This document shows positions 42,228-51,758 of a DNA stretch of 64,000 nt, in pieces (positions within the stretch are counted from its first letter, which is position 1; each line of letters begins with the position of its first letter). This stretch comes from Collinsella ihumii (GTDB lineage Bacteria > Actinomycetota > Coriobacteriia > Coriobacteriales > Coriobacteriaceae): NCBI RefSeq assembly GCF_900046475.1, contig NZ_FCOU01000003.1, forward strand, positions 558,122 through 622,121, written 5' to 3'. Under the pieces are notes generated by a model. That model was given only the letters and a program-made list of their open reading frames with translations. It had not been told where the DNA came from and did no database searches. The position numbers and the translations under genes are program-made.

Positions 42228-44912
42228 CTATGCGTCCTTCTCGACCGCGCGCATGATGGCCTTGTAGATCTCGACCAGCGGAATGATCAGGAAACCGAGC
42301 ACGAGCGCGGTGATCATACCGCGCGGCTCGAGCGCGGTCACGCCGAAGAAGATCTCGGCCAGCGGGTCGAACTCGACCACGACGAGCGTCAGGATGAGCG
42401 CGAGGATCGCGGCGCCCCACAGCCACTTGTTCTGCTTCTTCATATGGAAGATGGAGGCACGGCGGCTGCGCATGTTGAAGCAATGGAAGATCTCGACCAT
42501 GTTGAGCGTGATGAACGCCATCATGACGCCTTCCTCGTCGGCGGTGCCCGCCATCATGTTGGCGATGTCGATGGTGCCCATGTCGAAGTACACGCCGCAG
42601 AAGAAGCTCGCAAGCACCAGCACGGTGATGATCAGGCCCTGGACAACCGTATCGAGGCCCATGTGCCCGGCGAACACGCCGTCGGTGGCGTTACGCGGCT
42701 TGCGGCGCATGATGTCGCCCTCGGCCTCCTCCATGCCCAGCGCGAGCGCCGGGAAGCAGTCGGTGACGAGGTTGACCCACAGCAGCTGGATGGGCTGGAA
42801 CAGCGTGAAGCCGATGATGGTCGCCGCGAACACCGAGAACACCTCGGCCAGGTTCGCGGACAGCAGGAACTGGATGACCTTGCGGATGTTGTCGTAGATG
42901 CGGCGTCCCTCTTCGCACGCGTTGATGATCGTGGCGAAGTTGTCGTCGGCGAGCACCATGTCGGCGACGTTCTTGGTGACGTCGGTGCCGGTGATGCCCA
43001 TGCCGATGCCGATGTTCGCATGCTTGATGGACGGCGCGTCGTTCACGCCGTCGCCGGTCATGGCGACGATCTTGTTCTTGGACTTCCACGCCTCGACGAT
43101 ACGGGTCTTGTGCTCGGGCTGGACGCGCGCGTACACGCCGTACTTCTCGATCTGGGAGTCGAGCTCCGCGTCGGACATCTTGTCGATCTCGGCGCCCGTG
43201 ATGGCCTGGCTGCGGTCGGCGACGATACCGAGGTTCTTGGCGATGGCCACGGCGGTGTCGATGTGGTCGCCCGTGATCATGACGGTGCGGATGCCGGCGC
43301 CATGGGCCTCCTTGATGGCCGGGGCCACCTCGGGACGCTCGGGGTCGATCATGCCGGACAGGCCGCAGAACACGAGATCATGCTCGAGTGCCTCGGCCGA
43401 GCAGTCCGTCGGCTTCTCCGCATAGGTGCGGCTCGCGAGCGCGAGCACGCGCAGGGCCTCGTCGGCCATGGCCTTGTTGGCGGCCAGCAGCTCCTCGCGG
43501 CGCGCCTCGGTCATGGGCACGATCTTGTCGCCGTCAAAGACCTGGGTGCACAGGTTCAGCACGACGTCGGGAGCGCCCTTGGTGTACTGCTCGAAGGAAC
43601 CGTCGGCCTCCTGGACCACGACGGACATCATCTTGCGGCCGGAGTCGAACGGGGCCTCGCCCACACGCGGGTGCTCGATATCGAGACCCTGCATACCGGC
43701 CTTGCCTGCATCGTTCACGAGCGCGCACTCGGTCGGCTCGCCCACGGCCTCGCCGGCCTCCTCGTCCCACTTGGCATCGGAGCACAGGGCCATGCCGGCA
43801 AGCAGCTTCTCCTCGGAGGAGGCGAGCTCGTGCTTGACGACCGTCATCTTGTTCTGGGTCAGCGTGCCGGTCTTGTCGGAGCAGATGACCTGCGTGCAGC
43901 CGAGCGTCTCGACCGCGGACAGGTTGCGGATGATTGCCTGGCGCTTGGCCATCTTGGTCACGCCGATGGACAGCACGATGGTGACGACGGCCACGAGGCC
44001 CTCGGGGATGGCCGCGACGGCGAGCGACACGGCGACCATGAAGGTATCGAGCAGCATCTGCGGCTCGGAGGCGACGTTGCCGATGCCGGAGCGCAGCAGG
44101 TCGACCGCGAAGATGACCACGCAGATGACGATGACCATGATGGTCAGTATCTTCGACAGCTCGGCGAGCTTCATCTGCAGCGGCGTGAGCTCCTCTTTGG
44201 CCTCGGTCAGGGCGCCGGCGATCTTGCCCATCTCGGTCTTCATGCCGGTACCGACCACCACAGCGCGGCCGCGGCCGTAGACCACGGTGGAGCCCATGTA
44301 GCACATGTTCTTGCGGTCGCCCAGCGGCACGTCATCGACGCCCGCCTCGAGCGTGATGGCATCCGCGTGCTTCTCGACCGGGACGGACTCGCCGGTGAGC
44401 GCGGCCTCCTCGATCTTCATGGACGCGCTCTCGAGCACACGGCAGTCGGCAGGTACGGAGTCGCCGGCCTCGAGCAGCACGACGTCGCCCGGAACGAGCT
44501 CGGACGAATGCAGCATGGTCATCTTGCCGTCGCGGATGACCTTGGACTGCGCGGCGCTCATCTCCTGCAGGGCCTCGAGCGCCTCTTCGGACTTGGCCTC
44601 CTGGATCACGCCGAGCGCGGAGTTGATGATGACGACCGCCATGATGATGACGACGTCCGCCCACTCCGACTCGCCCTGGATCATGCCCGTGACCGCCGAG
44701 ATGACGGCGGCGACGATAAGCATGATGACCATGGGGTCCGCCATCTGCTGGAAGAAGCGGATCCACAGCGGCGTCTTCTCCTCTTCGTCCAACTTGTTGG
44801 GACCGAACTGCGACAGGCGCTGTTGGGCCACGCTTGCCGTAAGACCGGTTTCGGCATTCGAGGCTTGGTCCTCGAGCACCTCCTCGGCCGAAGCTAAGTA
44901 TTCCTTCTGCAT
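42228..44912 (-). CDS. P-type cation-transporting ATPase (type II, Ca2+-ATPase-like), copy B
   Basis: An 894-residue pump, a close full-length paralogue of copy A, with the same catalytic set: LTGESVP, CSDKTGTLTQNKMTV (Asp about residue 345), MTGDGVNDAPSIKHAN, IPEGL in M4 and VNLVTDCFPALALG in M6. The shared MQKEYLASAEEVL start and GGGGAG ribosome site fix the N-terminus. The divergence lies mainly in the nucleotide-binding domain and the extreme C-terminus. A stretch of DNA, terminator and leader A separates the two genes, so each is its own transcription unit. Confidence 0.9.
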   Translation of the reverse strand: MQKEYLASAEEVLEDQASNAETGLTASVAQQRLSQFGPNKLDEEEKTPLWIRFFQQMADPMVIMLIVAAVISAVTGMIQGESEWADVVIIMAVVIINSALGVIQEAKSEEALEALQEMSAAQSKVIRDGKMTMLHSSELVPGDVVLLEAGDSVPADCRVLESASMKIEEAALTGESVPVEKHADAITLEAGVDDVPLGDRKNMCYMGSTVVYGRGRAVVVGTGMKTEMGKIAGALTEAKEELTPLQMKLAELSKILTIMVIVICVVIFAVDLLRSGIGNVASEPQMLLDTFMVAVSLAVAAIPEGLVAVVTIVLSIGVTKMAKRQAIIRNLSAVETLGCTQVICSDKTGTLTQNKMTVVKHELASSEEKLLAGMALCSDAKWDEEAGEAVGEPTECALVNDAGKAGMQGLDIEHPRVGEAPFDSGRKMMSVVVQEADGSFEQYTKGAPDVVLNLCTQVFDGDKIVPMTEARREELLAANKAMADEALRVLALASRTYAEKPTDCSAEALEHDLVFCGLSGMIDPERPEVAPAIKEAHGAGIRTVMITGDHIDTAVAIAKNLGIVADRSQAITGAEIDKMSDAELDSQIEKYGVYARVQPEHKTRIVEAWKSKNKIVAMTGDGVNDAPSIKHANIGIGMGITGTDVTKNVADMVLADDNFATIINACEEGRRIYDNIRKVIQFLLSANLAEVFSVFAATIIGFTLFQPIQLLWVNLVTDCFPALALGMEEAEGDIMRRKPRNATDGVFAGHMGLDTVVQGLIITVLVLASFFCGVYFDMGTIDIANMMAGTADEEGVMMAFITLNMVEIFHCFNMRSRRASIFHMKKQNKWLWGAAILALILTLVVVEFDPLAEIFFGVTALEPRGMITALVLGFLIIPLVEIYKAIMRAVEKDA

Positions 44913-44941
44913 ACTTTGCTTCTCCCCTCTTGGGAACACGT

Positions 44942-45019
44942 GCTGGCCAGCAGATTTTGCCCGATCTTAATTCCCCGTGAGAAGGGGCAAGGGCCTCTAG
45001 AGGCTGCGTACCGGCCAGC
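44942..45019 (-). ncRNA. Structured leader RNA of ATPase B (candidate metal riboswitch)
   Basis: Minus-strand RNA, 78 nt, 29 nt before the start codon. The closing stem is GCUGGCCGG with CUGGCCAGC, continued by CAG/CUG across a bulge. Next come the hairpin GCCU-CUAG-AGGC, the hairpin CCCC/GGGG and the conserved block AAUUAAGAUCGGGC. Relative to leader A the closing stem differs at paired positions (C-G to U-A, A-U to G-C), preserving pairing. Upstream, GTGTAG...CTACAC (45038-45056) is an inverted repeat over a possible -10 and may be a repressor site. Confidence 0.75.
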
Positions 45020-45309
45020 GGCTTACAACAAACAAAAGTGTAGCGCGCTCCTACACAATTTATTCATGTTCTACGCAAACGGTCGATATTCGGCGCAGGC
45101 GCTCAGGTCGGCGACTTGTCAACCGCGTGTGGACGCCGCCACATGCGCGGCGGACCAATAAACGCACTAAATTGGTATGGAGAACCTTGTGCAAGCCCCT
45201 TCCATCCCGTAGGCTCCCCTCGAGCACGTTCGGAAAACCAGTAGCTTCTCACTTATGGAATCGTTCTCGTAAAACTTGTGTGATGACTCAGAGATGATGC
45301 ATCTCTTAC

Positions 45310-45338
45310 GTTCCTGTGAGTGATTATCTTCTATAATA
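45310..45338 (+). promoter_or_regulatory. Likely promoter of pyk
   Basis: A perfect -10 hexamer TATAAT lies at 45333-45338, 54 nt before the pyk start. The -35 region (around 45310) is weak. No other promoter-like pair is seen between here and the gene. Confidence 0.6.
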
Positions 45339-45391
45339 CGCGCTGGTAATTCGTTTTATCAGCGCACTCTTACCGTCAGATGGAGGTCTGA

Positions 45392-46852
45392 ATGTACAAG
45401 CGCACGAAGATCGTATGCACCATGGGTCCTGCCTGCGACAGCGACGAGACCCTCCGCGAGATGATCAAGGCGGGCATGAACGTCGCCCGCTTCAACTTCT
45501 CGCACGGCTCCTATGAGGAGCATCACGAGCGCATCGAGCGCGTCCGCCGCATCTCCCGCGAGCTCGGTATCCCCGTGGGCATCCTGCTCGACACCAAGGG
45601 CCCCGAGGTCCGCACCGGCCTGCTCAAGGATCACGCCAAGATCACCGTTCACGAGGGCGACAAGATCATCGTGACCGCGCAGCCCACCTCCGAGGACTGG
45701 CTCGGCGACGAGACCCACATCTCCCTTGATTACCTGGACCTCCCCTCCGAGGCCGAGGCCGGCTCCCTCATCCTGATCGATGACGGCCTGGTCGCCCTCG
45801 AGGTCGAGTCCATCGACGGCCAGGACATGCACTGCGTCGTCAAGAACACCGGCGAGATCGGCGAGCGCAAGGGCGTCAACATCCCCAACGTCGAGATCGG
45901 CCTGCCCGCCATCACCGACCGTGACCGCGAGGACATCCTGTTCGGCATCAAGGAGAACATCGACTACATCGCCGCCTCCTTCATCCGCAACGCCCAGGCT
46001 GTCGAGGAGATTCGTCACCTCTGCCGCCTGAACGGTGGCGAGCACGTCACGATCTTCCCCAAGATCGAGTGCGCGCTGGGCGTCCAGAACTTCGACGACA
46101 TCCTCGAGGCCTCCGACGGCATCATGGTCGCCCGCGGCGACCTGGGCATCGAGATCGCTCCCGAGCTCGTGCCGCACATCCAGAAGGAGATCATCGCCAA
46201 GTGCAACGCGGCCTACAAGCCCGTCATCACCGCGACCCAGATGCTCGACTCCATGCAGCACAACCCGCGCCCGACCCGCGCCGAGGTCGCCGACGTCGCG
46301 AACGCCATCTATGACGGCACCGACGCCGTCATGCTCTCCGGCGAGACCGCTGCCGGCCAGTACCCGGTCGAGGCCGTCAAGATGCAGGCCCACATCGCGC
46401 ACGAGACCGAGAAGCACCTTCCCGTCCACGCGCAGCTCAAGGCCCCCGAGAACGCGCACGGCACCCGCGTCATCAACAACGTCGTGGGTATGTCCGCTGT
46501 GAACATGGCCACCGTCGTGGGCGCCAAGTGCATCACCGTTCCCACCACCACCGGTCGCACCGCGCGCCTGATCTCCCACTTCCGTCCGAACGTGCCCATC
46601 TGCGCGTTCTCCCGTCACGAGTGGGCCGTTCAGCAGATGATCATGTACTGGGGCGTTGATCCGCACCTGGCCGCCATCACGCAGGGCACCGTCAACGGCA
46701 CCATCATCAAGGCGATCGAGACCGCCAAGGAGCTCGGCTACGTCAAGGAAGGCGACCTCACCGTTGCCACCGCTGGCGATCCGCGTATGTCCATCCACCT
46801 CGACGGCAAGGCGACGTCCACCAACGTGGCCTACGTCGCGCAGGTGCGCTAA
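45392..46852 (+). CDS. pyk: Pyruvate kinase
   Basis: A 486-residue glycolytic enzyme that converts phosphoenolpyruvate and ADP to pyruvate and ATP. Motifs: TKIVCTMGPA and NVARFNFSHGS at the N-terminus, IFPKIECALGVQNFDDIL, GIMVARGDLGIEI with the active-site Lys/Glu/Asp cluster, and ATQMLDSM. The length is that of a standard A-B-C pyruvate kinase without the extra C-terminal PEP-utiliser domain. GGAGG precedes the ATG. Confidence 0.96.
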   Translation: MYKRTKIVCTMGPACDSDETLREMIKAGMNVARFNFSHGSYEEHHERIERVRRISRELGIPVGILLDTKGPEVRTGLLKDHAKITVHEGDKIIVTAQPTSEDWLGDETHISLDYLDLPSEAEAGSLILIDDGLVALEVESIDGQDMHCVVKNTGEIGERKGVNIPNVEIGLPAITDRDREDILFGIKENIDYIAASFIRNAQAVEEIRHLCRLNGGEHVTIFPKIECALGVQNFDDILEASDGIMVARGDLGIEIAPELVPHIQKEIIAKCNAAYKPVITATQMLDSMQHNPRPTRAEVADVANAIYDGTDAVMLSGETAAGQYPVEAVKMQAHIAHETEKHLPVHAQLKAPENAHGTRVINNVVGMSAVNMATVVGAKCITVPTTTGRTARLISHFRPNVPICAFSRHEWAVQQMIMYWGVDPHLAAITQGTVNGTIIKAIETAKELGYVKEGDLTVATAGDPRMSIHLDGKATSTNVAYVAQVR

Positions 46853-46900
46853 CGCCGGCTCACGGCATTTTGCCGCACGCCTGCCCTTTTGACAGCTTGC

Positions 46901-46937
46901 ATACCCCCGTCTATATATGTAGGCGGGGGTATTCTTT
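46901..46937 (+). terminator. Terminator after pyk
   Basis: ATACCCCCG (46901-46909) and CGGGGGTAT (46924-46932) form a 9-bp stem, followed by TCTTTT on the plus strand. Confidence 0.85.
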
Positions 46938-47035
46938 TACTCTTGTACCATGTGATGCATAGGTTCCATTTGGTACGCATCATATTATTTTGCTTTCTTT
47001 TATAGTTTTTACTTAACTTGTGATATTCTGGTCGC

Positions 47036-48019
47036 ATGAAAAGACTTTATGCGACAGACAAAACGGCACTTGAGCTCATCCGTTCGGGCGCCATGCCGCG
47101 CGACTATGCGTCGGTTGCGTTCGCGCCGGCCGATATGCTCGACGCGGCAAGCAACGCGCGCGACATCAAGCAACTTGTCGAGCGCTCGGACACTATTGCC
47201 CGGCTCACGCAGCCCTACATGGTGCTGGTCCCCGAACATGCACATCGGCGCAACTCCAAGCTCATTACCTGCCGAGCACTCTCTGCGAGCATCACGGAGC
47301 CCTATCTTGTCAGCATCGATGAAGACTGCCTGCGCGTGACACCCGAGCTGCTGTTCATCCTGTATGGCCAGAAGCACTCTTTCGCGACGAGCATCCAGCT
47401 TGGACTGGAGCTGTGCGGGACCTATACGCTGCCCGCCTTTTCAGATAACGAATGCTTTACTACATATGACCTGCCCGTCTTGACGACCGCAAAGTCTATT
47501 CGGGAGTTTATTGCGCGCAATCCGGGCATTTACGGCGCAAAACGGGCAAAGCGATTTGCGCGCATCTTGCAGGACGGGTCCGCCTCCCCCATGGAGACGG
47601 TGCTGTTCTTGCTGCTCTGTCTGCCCGTGTCCGAGGGCGGCTACGGCCTTCCCCTGCCGGAGCTCAACGCCGACCTGCCGGTTATCCAGTATCTGGGATC
47701 GATGCATGTCCCTCAAATCCGCTACGGGGACCTGGTCTATCGGTCCGCGCGCGTCGTGTTGGAATACCAGAGCAGCGAGCATCACGCAGGAGTAGAGAAG
47801 AGGGAGTCAGACGAGGACCGACGCGACGACATCGAGGCGACCGGCTACACCGTGATGTTCATCACGCCGTCGCGCATCAAGGATTTCGATCGCTTTGAGG
47901 CGGTCGTGCAGCGGCTCGCGCGCTATCTGGGGGTAGATTTCTCTCGCTGCGAGCCCGGACGGAACACATCTCGCCTCGCACTGAGAAAGCTCTTGTTGCC
48001 CGAATCTTGGACTGAATAG
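47036..48019 (+). CDS. Orphan protein with C-terminal Vsr/DUF559-like nuclease fold
   Basis: A 327-residue protein not matched to a named family. The C-terminal approximately 90 residues look like the Vsr/DUF559 endonuclease-like fold: a strand VVLEYQSSEHH with a likely catalytic Glu, then DEDRRDDIEATGYTVMFITPSRI, similar to the D..R..x..G..V pattern of such domains. The N-terminal approximately 230 residues are unrecognised, with a possible two-domain helical layout. There is no Shine-Dalgarno; a possible -10 TATTCT lies 6 nt before the ATG, so the mRNA may be leaderless. Local DNA is AT-rich. Confidence 0.7.
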   Translation: MKRLYATDKTALELIRSGAMPRDYASVAFAPADMLDAASNARDIKQLVERSDTIARLTQPYMVLVPEHAHRRNSKLITCRALSASITEPYLVSIDEDCLRVTPELLFILYGQKHSFATSIQLGLELCGTYTLPAFSDNECFTTYDLPVLTTAKSIREFIARNPGIYGAKRAKRFARILQDGSASPMETVLFLLLCLPVSEGGYGLPLPELNADLPVIQYLGSMHVPQIRYGDLVYRSARVVLEYQSSEHHAGVEKRESDEDRRDDIEATGYTVMFITPSRIKDFDRFEAVVQRLARYLGVDFSRCEPGRNTSRLALRKLLLPESWTE

Positions 48020-48099
48020 AATTGTTATAAACGTGCAGGTATCGGAAATTCTTTTGTATAAAAATCCGTTTTAAGCAAAACCTACAAAGATGGAGGGTT

Positions 48100-48234
48100 G
48101 AGTTTGGTGCGATTTTAGAGCGCCATTTCTCCCTATGCGCCATATCCCTCAACAAACGCCCAGTTGAATCCTGCGGTTTTGTTGAGGGGTGTGGCACCTG
48201 TGGGCGAGGGGCACTCAAAAATCGCACCAAACTC
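48100..48234. repeat. Nested inverted-repeat element (135 bp)
   Basis: The outer arms (48100-48116 and 48218-48234, GAGTTTGGTGCGATTTT and its complement) are perfect over 17 bp. Inner arms CCCTCAACAAA and TTTGTTGAGGG (48146-48156 and 48178-48188) are also perfect. It lies between convergent genes, so it may serve as a bidirectional terminator or be a small mobile repeat. No coding potential. Confidence 0.8.
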
Positions 48235-48288
48235 GATATTCATGGATTTTGGGCCGCCCCGGAGTGGCAACGCGCACGGGCGCGGCGG

Positions 48289-49107
48289 CTACAGACGCTC
48301 TTCGAGGGCGCGATCGGTCGTGTCCAGGACCTCTGCGAAGGTGGTTTCGAAGAAATCCTCGGTGAGCAGCTGATAGGGAGCGTGGTCGGGCGCCCCGTTG
48401 GTGCGCACGATCTCGTGCGCCACCACGATGGCGTCGTGCACGTGCCCGCGCGCGATCGGATATTGGGGAAACTCGGCTGCGGCCTGCAGCAGTGCTGGCG
48501 TCTCCCGCGGAATCGAGACGATGGGCAGCATCTTGCCGAATCCGTCGAAATCTCCCTGCTTCTTGATGCGGAACTGCTCGCTCGGCTTGCCGCCATGCGC
48601 ATCCAAAAACTCGTTGACGCGGGTGTTCCACAGGTTGTCCGCCACCAAGTGCGCCCAGGTGCCGAGCAGATAATCGAAAAGGGTGCGCTCGGGCCGTGGC
48701 GCAGAAGCGCCCTCGCATCGATCCCGTTCGACCGCGGATGCATCCTGCCGCCCCTCGAAACGCTGGGGGAAGTGGATGCGGTCTATGGCCTCGCGCTCCT
48801 CGACGATACTCATCGGCCGCACGCACGCGCAGTCACGGTCCTCGTCGGACAGCAGCGCGGCCTGCGGAACGACATAGGTGTCCCAGAACTCGCGCTCACG
48901 CGGCTTGGGGATGAACGCGGGCGCGGCAAAATGCGTGGTCCGATACGGAATGGGCTTGCCGATGCCGGGAACCATATACCCCACCATGATGTCGGGCACG
49001 AGGCTGCCGAACAAAAACGCGTTCGCGTCCCGAACCGTGCGGGCCACCGCACCGCCGCGCTCAAGCAGGCGCTCGGCCTCGGCGATATGAATGTTCCAGC
49101 TGGGCAT
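48289..49107 (-). CDS. Zinc-dependent phospholipase C-like protein
   Basis: A 272-residue protein with the zinc-dependent PLC-like pattern: N-terminal SWNIHIAEAERLL, then FLFGSLVPDIM with an Asp ligand, TTHFAAP, DYLLGTWAHLVADNLWN and a later GHVHDAIVVAHE. These His/Asp motifs match the S1/P1-PLC-like fold (PF00882). No signal peptide is seen, so it is probably cytosolic and its substrate is unknown. The start is the ATG at 49107; a TTG 6 codons upstream is less likely. Confidence 0.78.
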   Translation of the reverse strand: MPSWNIHIAEAERLLERGGAVARTVRDANAFLFGSLVPDIMVGYMVPGIGKPIPYRTTHFAAPAFIPKPREREFWDTYVVPQAALLSDEDRDCACVRPMSIVEEREAIDRIHFPQRFEGRQDASAVERDRCEGASAPRPERTLFDYLLGTWAHLVADNLWNTRVNEFLDAHGGKPSEQFRIKKQGDFDGFGKMLPIVSIPRETPALLQAAAEFPQYPIARGHVHDAIVVAHEIVRTNGAPDHAPYQLLTEDFFETTFAEVLDTTDRALEERL

Positions 49108-49199
49108 AGGGTGCGCATCCTCCAAACGAACAAGGGTCCGCGCCAGGCACGGACCCCCTCAGTATAAAAGACCAATGCGTCAACGCGCCGCGGCAACAG

Positions 49200-51665
49200 T
49201 TAAGACCTGACCTCGCCGCCCGTGGCCTTGCAAACCTTCGCCACGAGCTTGGAGTGGGCGCGCTCGACCTCCTCGGACGTGAGCGTATGGTCGTCGGAAC
49301 GATACGTCAGCGCGAACGCCATGGACTTCTTGCCCTCGCCCACGCGCACCGGGTCGCGGTACACGTCGAACAGGCGCACATCGGACAGCAGCTTGCCGCC
49401 GGCGCTCACGATGCGGCGCTCCAGATCCTCGCAGGTCACGCCCTCATCGACGACGATAGCCAGATCGTGCTCCACGCTCGGGAAGCTCGAGAACTCGTGG
49501 TAGGCCTCCTGGTTGCGGGCGCCGCGCAGCAGGGCCTCAAAGTTGAGCTCGAAGGCGACCACGGGAAGATCGATGTCCATGGCCTCGCGCGCATCGGGGT
49601 GGATCTCGCCGACCCAGCCGAGCACGGTGCCGCCGGACAGCACCTCGGCGCCGCGGCCGGGCTGCAAGAACGCGTAGCCCTCGCCCTCGGCGGGACGGAA
49701 GCGGACCTTCTCGACACGCAGCTGGGCAAGCAGCTCCTCGACCACGCCCTTGCCGTCGAAGAAGCGCAGCGGCGCGAACTTCTGGTTCCACGTCACGTCG
49801 CCCATGGCGCCGGACAGCACGCCGGCGACGCTCACGTTCTCCTTGGGCTTGCTGGCGTTCTCGCGGCCGTGGAACAGGCGGCCGATCTCGTAGAGCTGCA
49901 CGTTGGCGATACCGTGGGCCTCGTTATAGGCCACGGAGCGCAGCAGGCCAGGCAGCAGCGAGCGGCGCATCTCGGTCTGCTCGGCGATCAGCGGGTCCAT
50001 GAGCACGACGGGAAGGCCGCGGCCCTCTTCCGACATGCCGATCTTCTTGAGGTCGTCGGCCGCAGCAAAGGCGAAGGTCGTGGTCTCGTTCAGGCCGCAG
50101 GCGCGCAGGATCTGGCCGATCTTGCGGGTGAGATGCTGCTCGCGCGTCAGGCCGCCGATGTGGTTCTTGGCGGCAGGGATGGTCGCCTCGACGCGGTCCA
50201 TGCCCCACAGGCGCAAGATCTCCTCGATCAGGTCGATCTCGCGCGGCAGGTCGGGGCGGAAGCTCGGCGGCACGACGCGGAACGCCTGCTCATCGCCCTC
50301 GCACACGCGAGACACCGTGCAGCCCAGGCGGGTCAGGGCGCGCTCGATGAACTCGGGATCGATGTCCGCGCCGCAGATGGCGTGCACGCGCGCAAGGCGC
50401 AGCGTGAGCTCGGGCTGCTGCTTGGGCGCGGGATAGAGGTCCACGTAGCCCGGAGCGACCTCGCCGCCGGCGAGCTCCTCGATCAGCGCGCACGTGATGT
50501 TGGCCACGTCCACGCAGCCGGTCTCGTCAACCTGGCGCTCGAAGCGGATGGACGCGTCAGAGATCAGGGACAGGTCGCGGCTCGTGTGCGAGGTGCGGCC
50601 GGCGTCGAAGCAGGCGCTCTCGACCATCACGTCGACGGTGTCGTCCTCGATCTCGGAATCCATGCCGCCCATGACGCCGGCCAGCGCCACGGGGCGCTCG
50701 CCGTCGGTGATGAGGCTCATGCCCTCAGACAGCGTGCGCTCGACGCCGTCGAGCGTGGTGAACGTCTCGCCCTCGCGCGCGGCGCGCACCACGACGGAGC
50801 GCTTGCCGTCGCGCTCGGCGAATGTGGACAGGTCGAACGCGTGCAGCGGCTGGCCGGTAAGCATCATCACGTAGTTCGTGATGTCGACGATGTTGTTGTG
50901 CGGGCGGATGCCGAGCGCGTTCAGGCGCTGGACCATCCAGTCAGGGCTGGGGCCGACCTTCACGTTGCGGACGATGCGCGCGACGTAGCGGCTGCACATG
51001 CCCTCCCCGTCGAAGTCGACCGAGATCTCGTCGGCGGTCGGACGGCCGACCTCCTCTTTAATCTGGGGGTACTCGACATGGTAGTCGCGGTCGTAGATGG
51101 CGCCGACCTCGCGCGCCATGCCCACCATGGACAGGCAGTCGGGGCGGTTCGGCGTGATCTCGCAGTCCAGCACGGTCTCGGAGGTGCCCTGGTACTGGGC
51201 GAACGGCACGCCCACGGGCGCGTCGGGCGGCAGGATCATGATGCCGGAATGGTCGCCGGACAGGCCCAGCTCGCGTGCGGAGCAGTTCATGCCGAACGAC
51301 ACCACGCCGCGCAGCTTGGACTTCTTGATCTTGACGCCGCCGGGCAGCTCGGCGCCGATCAGGGCGGTCACGATGTGATCGCCCTCGTTGAAGTTCTGGG
51401 CACCGCACACGATCTGCAGCGGCTCGGGCGCGCCGTCCTCGCCGAGATTGAACTCGCCCACATCGACCTTGGTGACCCACATATGGTCGGAATCGGGATG
51501 GGGCTCTTTGGAAACCACCTGGGCGGTGACGACATGGTCGAAGGACTCGCCCACCGTATCAACAGACTCCACCTCGGTGCCCGTGCGAATGAACTCGGCG
51601 ACGAGATCGGCCGGATCGGACGGCAGCTCGATCATCTCGCCCAACCAACTATAAGGAACGCGCAT
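49200..51665 (-). CDS. pheT: Phenylalanyl-tRNA synthetase beta subunit
   Basis: An 821-residue beta subunit of the (alpha-beta)2 enzyme. Domains in order: an N-terminal EMAP-II-like tRNA-binding domain (about 40-160), B3/B4 editing domain, B5 DNA-binding-like fold, catalytic-like core and a C-terminal FDX-ACB anticodon-binding domain (HEFSSFPSVEHDLAIVVDEG). GGAGAAATCGC precedes the ATG. The first 127 bp (51553-51679) recur perfectly at 58088-58214. It is 93 nt from pheS and lies in the T-box-controlled operon. Confidence 0.96.
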   Translation of the reverse strand: MRVPYSWLGEMIELPSDPADLVAEFIRTGTEVESVDTVGESFDHVVTAQVVSKEPHPDSDHMWVTKVDVGEFNLGEDGAPEPLQIVCGAQNFNEGDHIVTALIGAELPGGVKIKKSKLRGVVSFGMNCSARELGLSGDHSGIMILPPDAPVGVPFAQYQGTSETVLDCEITPNRPDCLSMVGMAREVGAIYDRDYHVEYPQIKEEVGRPTADEISVDFDGEGMCSRYVARIVRNVKVGPSPDWMVQRLNALGIRPHNNIVDITNYVMMLTGQPLHAFDLSTFAERDGKRSVVVRAAREGETFTTLDGVERTLSEGMSLITDGERPVALAGVMGGMDSEIEDDTVDVMVESACFDAGRTSHTSRDLSLISDASIRFERQVDETGCVDVANITCALIEELAGGEVAPGYVDLYPAPKQQPELTLRLARVHAICGADIDPEFIERALTRLGCTVSRVCEGDEQAFRVVPPSFRPDLPREIDLIEEILRLWGMDRVEATIPAAKNHIGGLTREQHLTRKIGQILRACGLNETTTFAFAAADDLKKIGMSEEGRGLPVVLMDPLIAEQTEMRRSLLPGLLRSVAYNEAHGIANVQLYEIGRLFHGRENASKPKENVSVAGVLSGAMGDVTWNQKFAPLRFFDGKGVVEELLAQLRVEKVRFRPAEGEGYAFLQPGRGAEVLSGGTVLGWVGEIHPDAREAMDIDLPVVAFELNFEALLRGARNQEAYHEFSSFPSVEHDLAIVVDEGVTCEDLERRIVSAGGKLLSDVRLFDVYRDPVRVGEGKKSMAFALTYRSDDHTLTSEEVERAHSKLVAKVCKATGGEVRS

Positions 51666-51679
51666 TGCGATTTCTCCTT
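51553..51679 (-). repeat. Source copy of the 127-bp pheT duplication
   Basis: This segment, spanning the pheT ribosome site, start codon and first 38 codons, is identical to 58088-58214 over all 127 bases, with the same orientation. It diverges on both sides. Confidence 0.97.
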
Positions 51680-51758
51680 TATGACATGTAGAACGGTTTC
51701 GGCTTTCGCATGAACGGTCTCGAACAGGCGCGACGCCCAGGGCGTCGCCCGGGACCGC

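Noticed and set aside
42219..44897. An 892-codon plus-strand open frame
   Set aside because: Antisense shadow of the second P-type ATPase; no family features.
41821..45019. Firm assignment of the ATPase leaders to the NiCo/czcD or yybP-ykoY riboswitch class
   Set aside because: The fold is supported, but I cannot match the conserved nucleotides of either class from memory, so no class is claimed.
48100..48234. CRISPR-like repeat
   Set aside because: Only inverted arms are present, no regular direct repeats and spacers; no cas genes in the window.
49254..51713. An 819-codon plus-strand open frame
   Set aside because: Antisense shadow of pheT; the pheT frame has clear domains.
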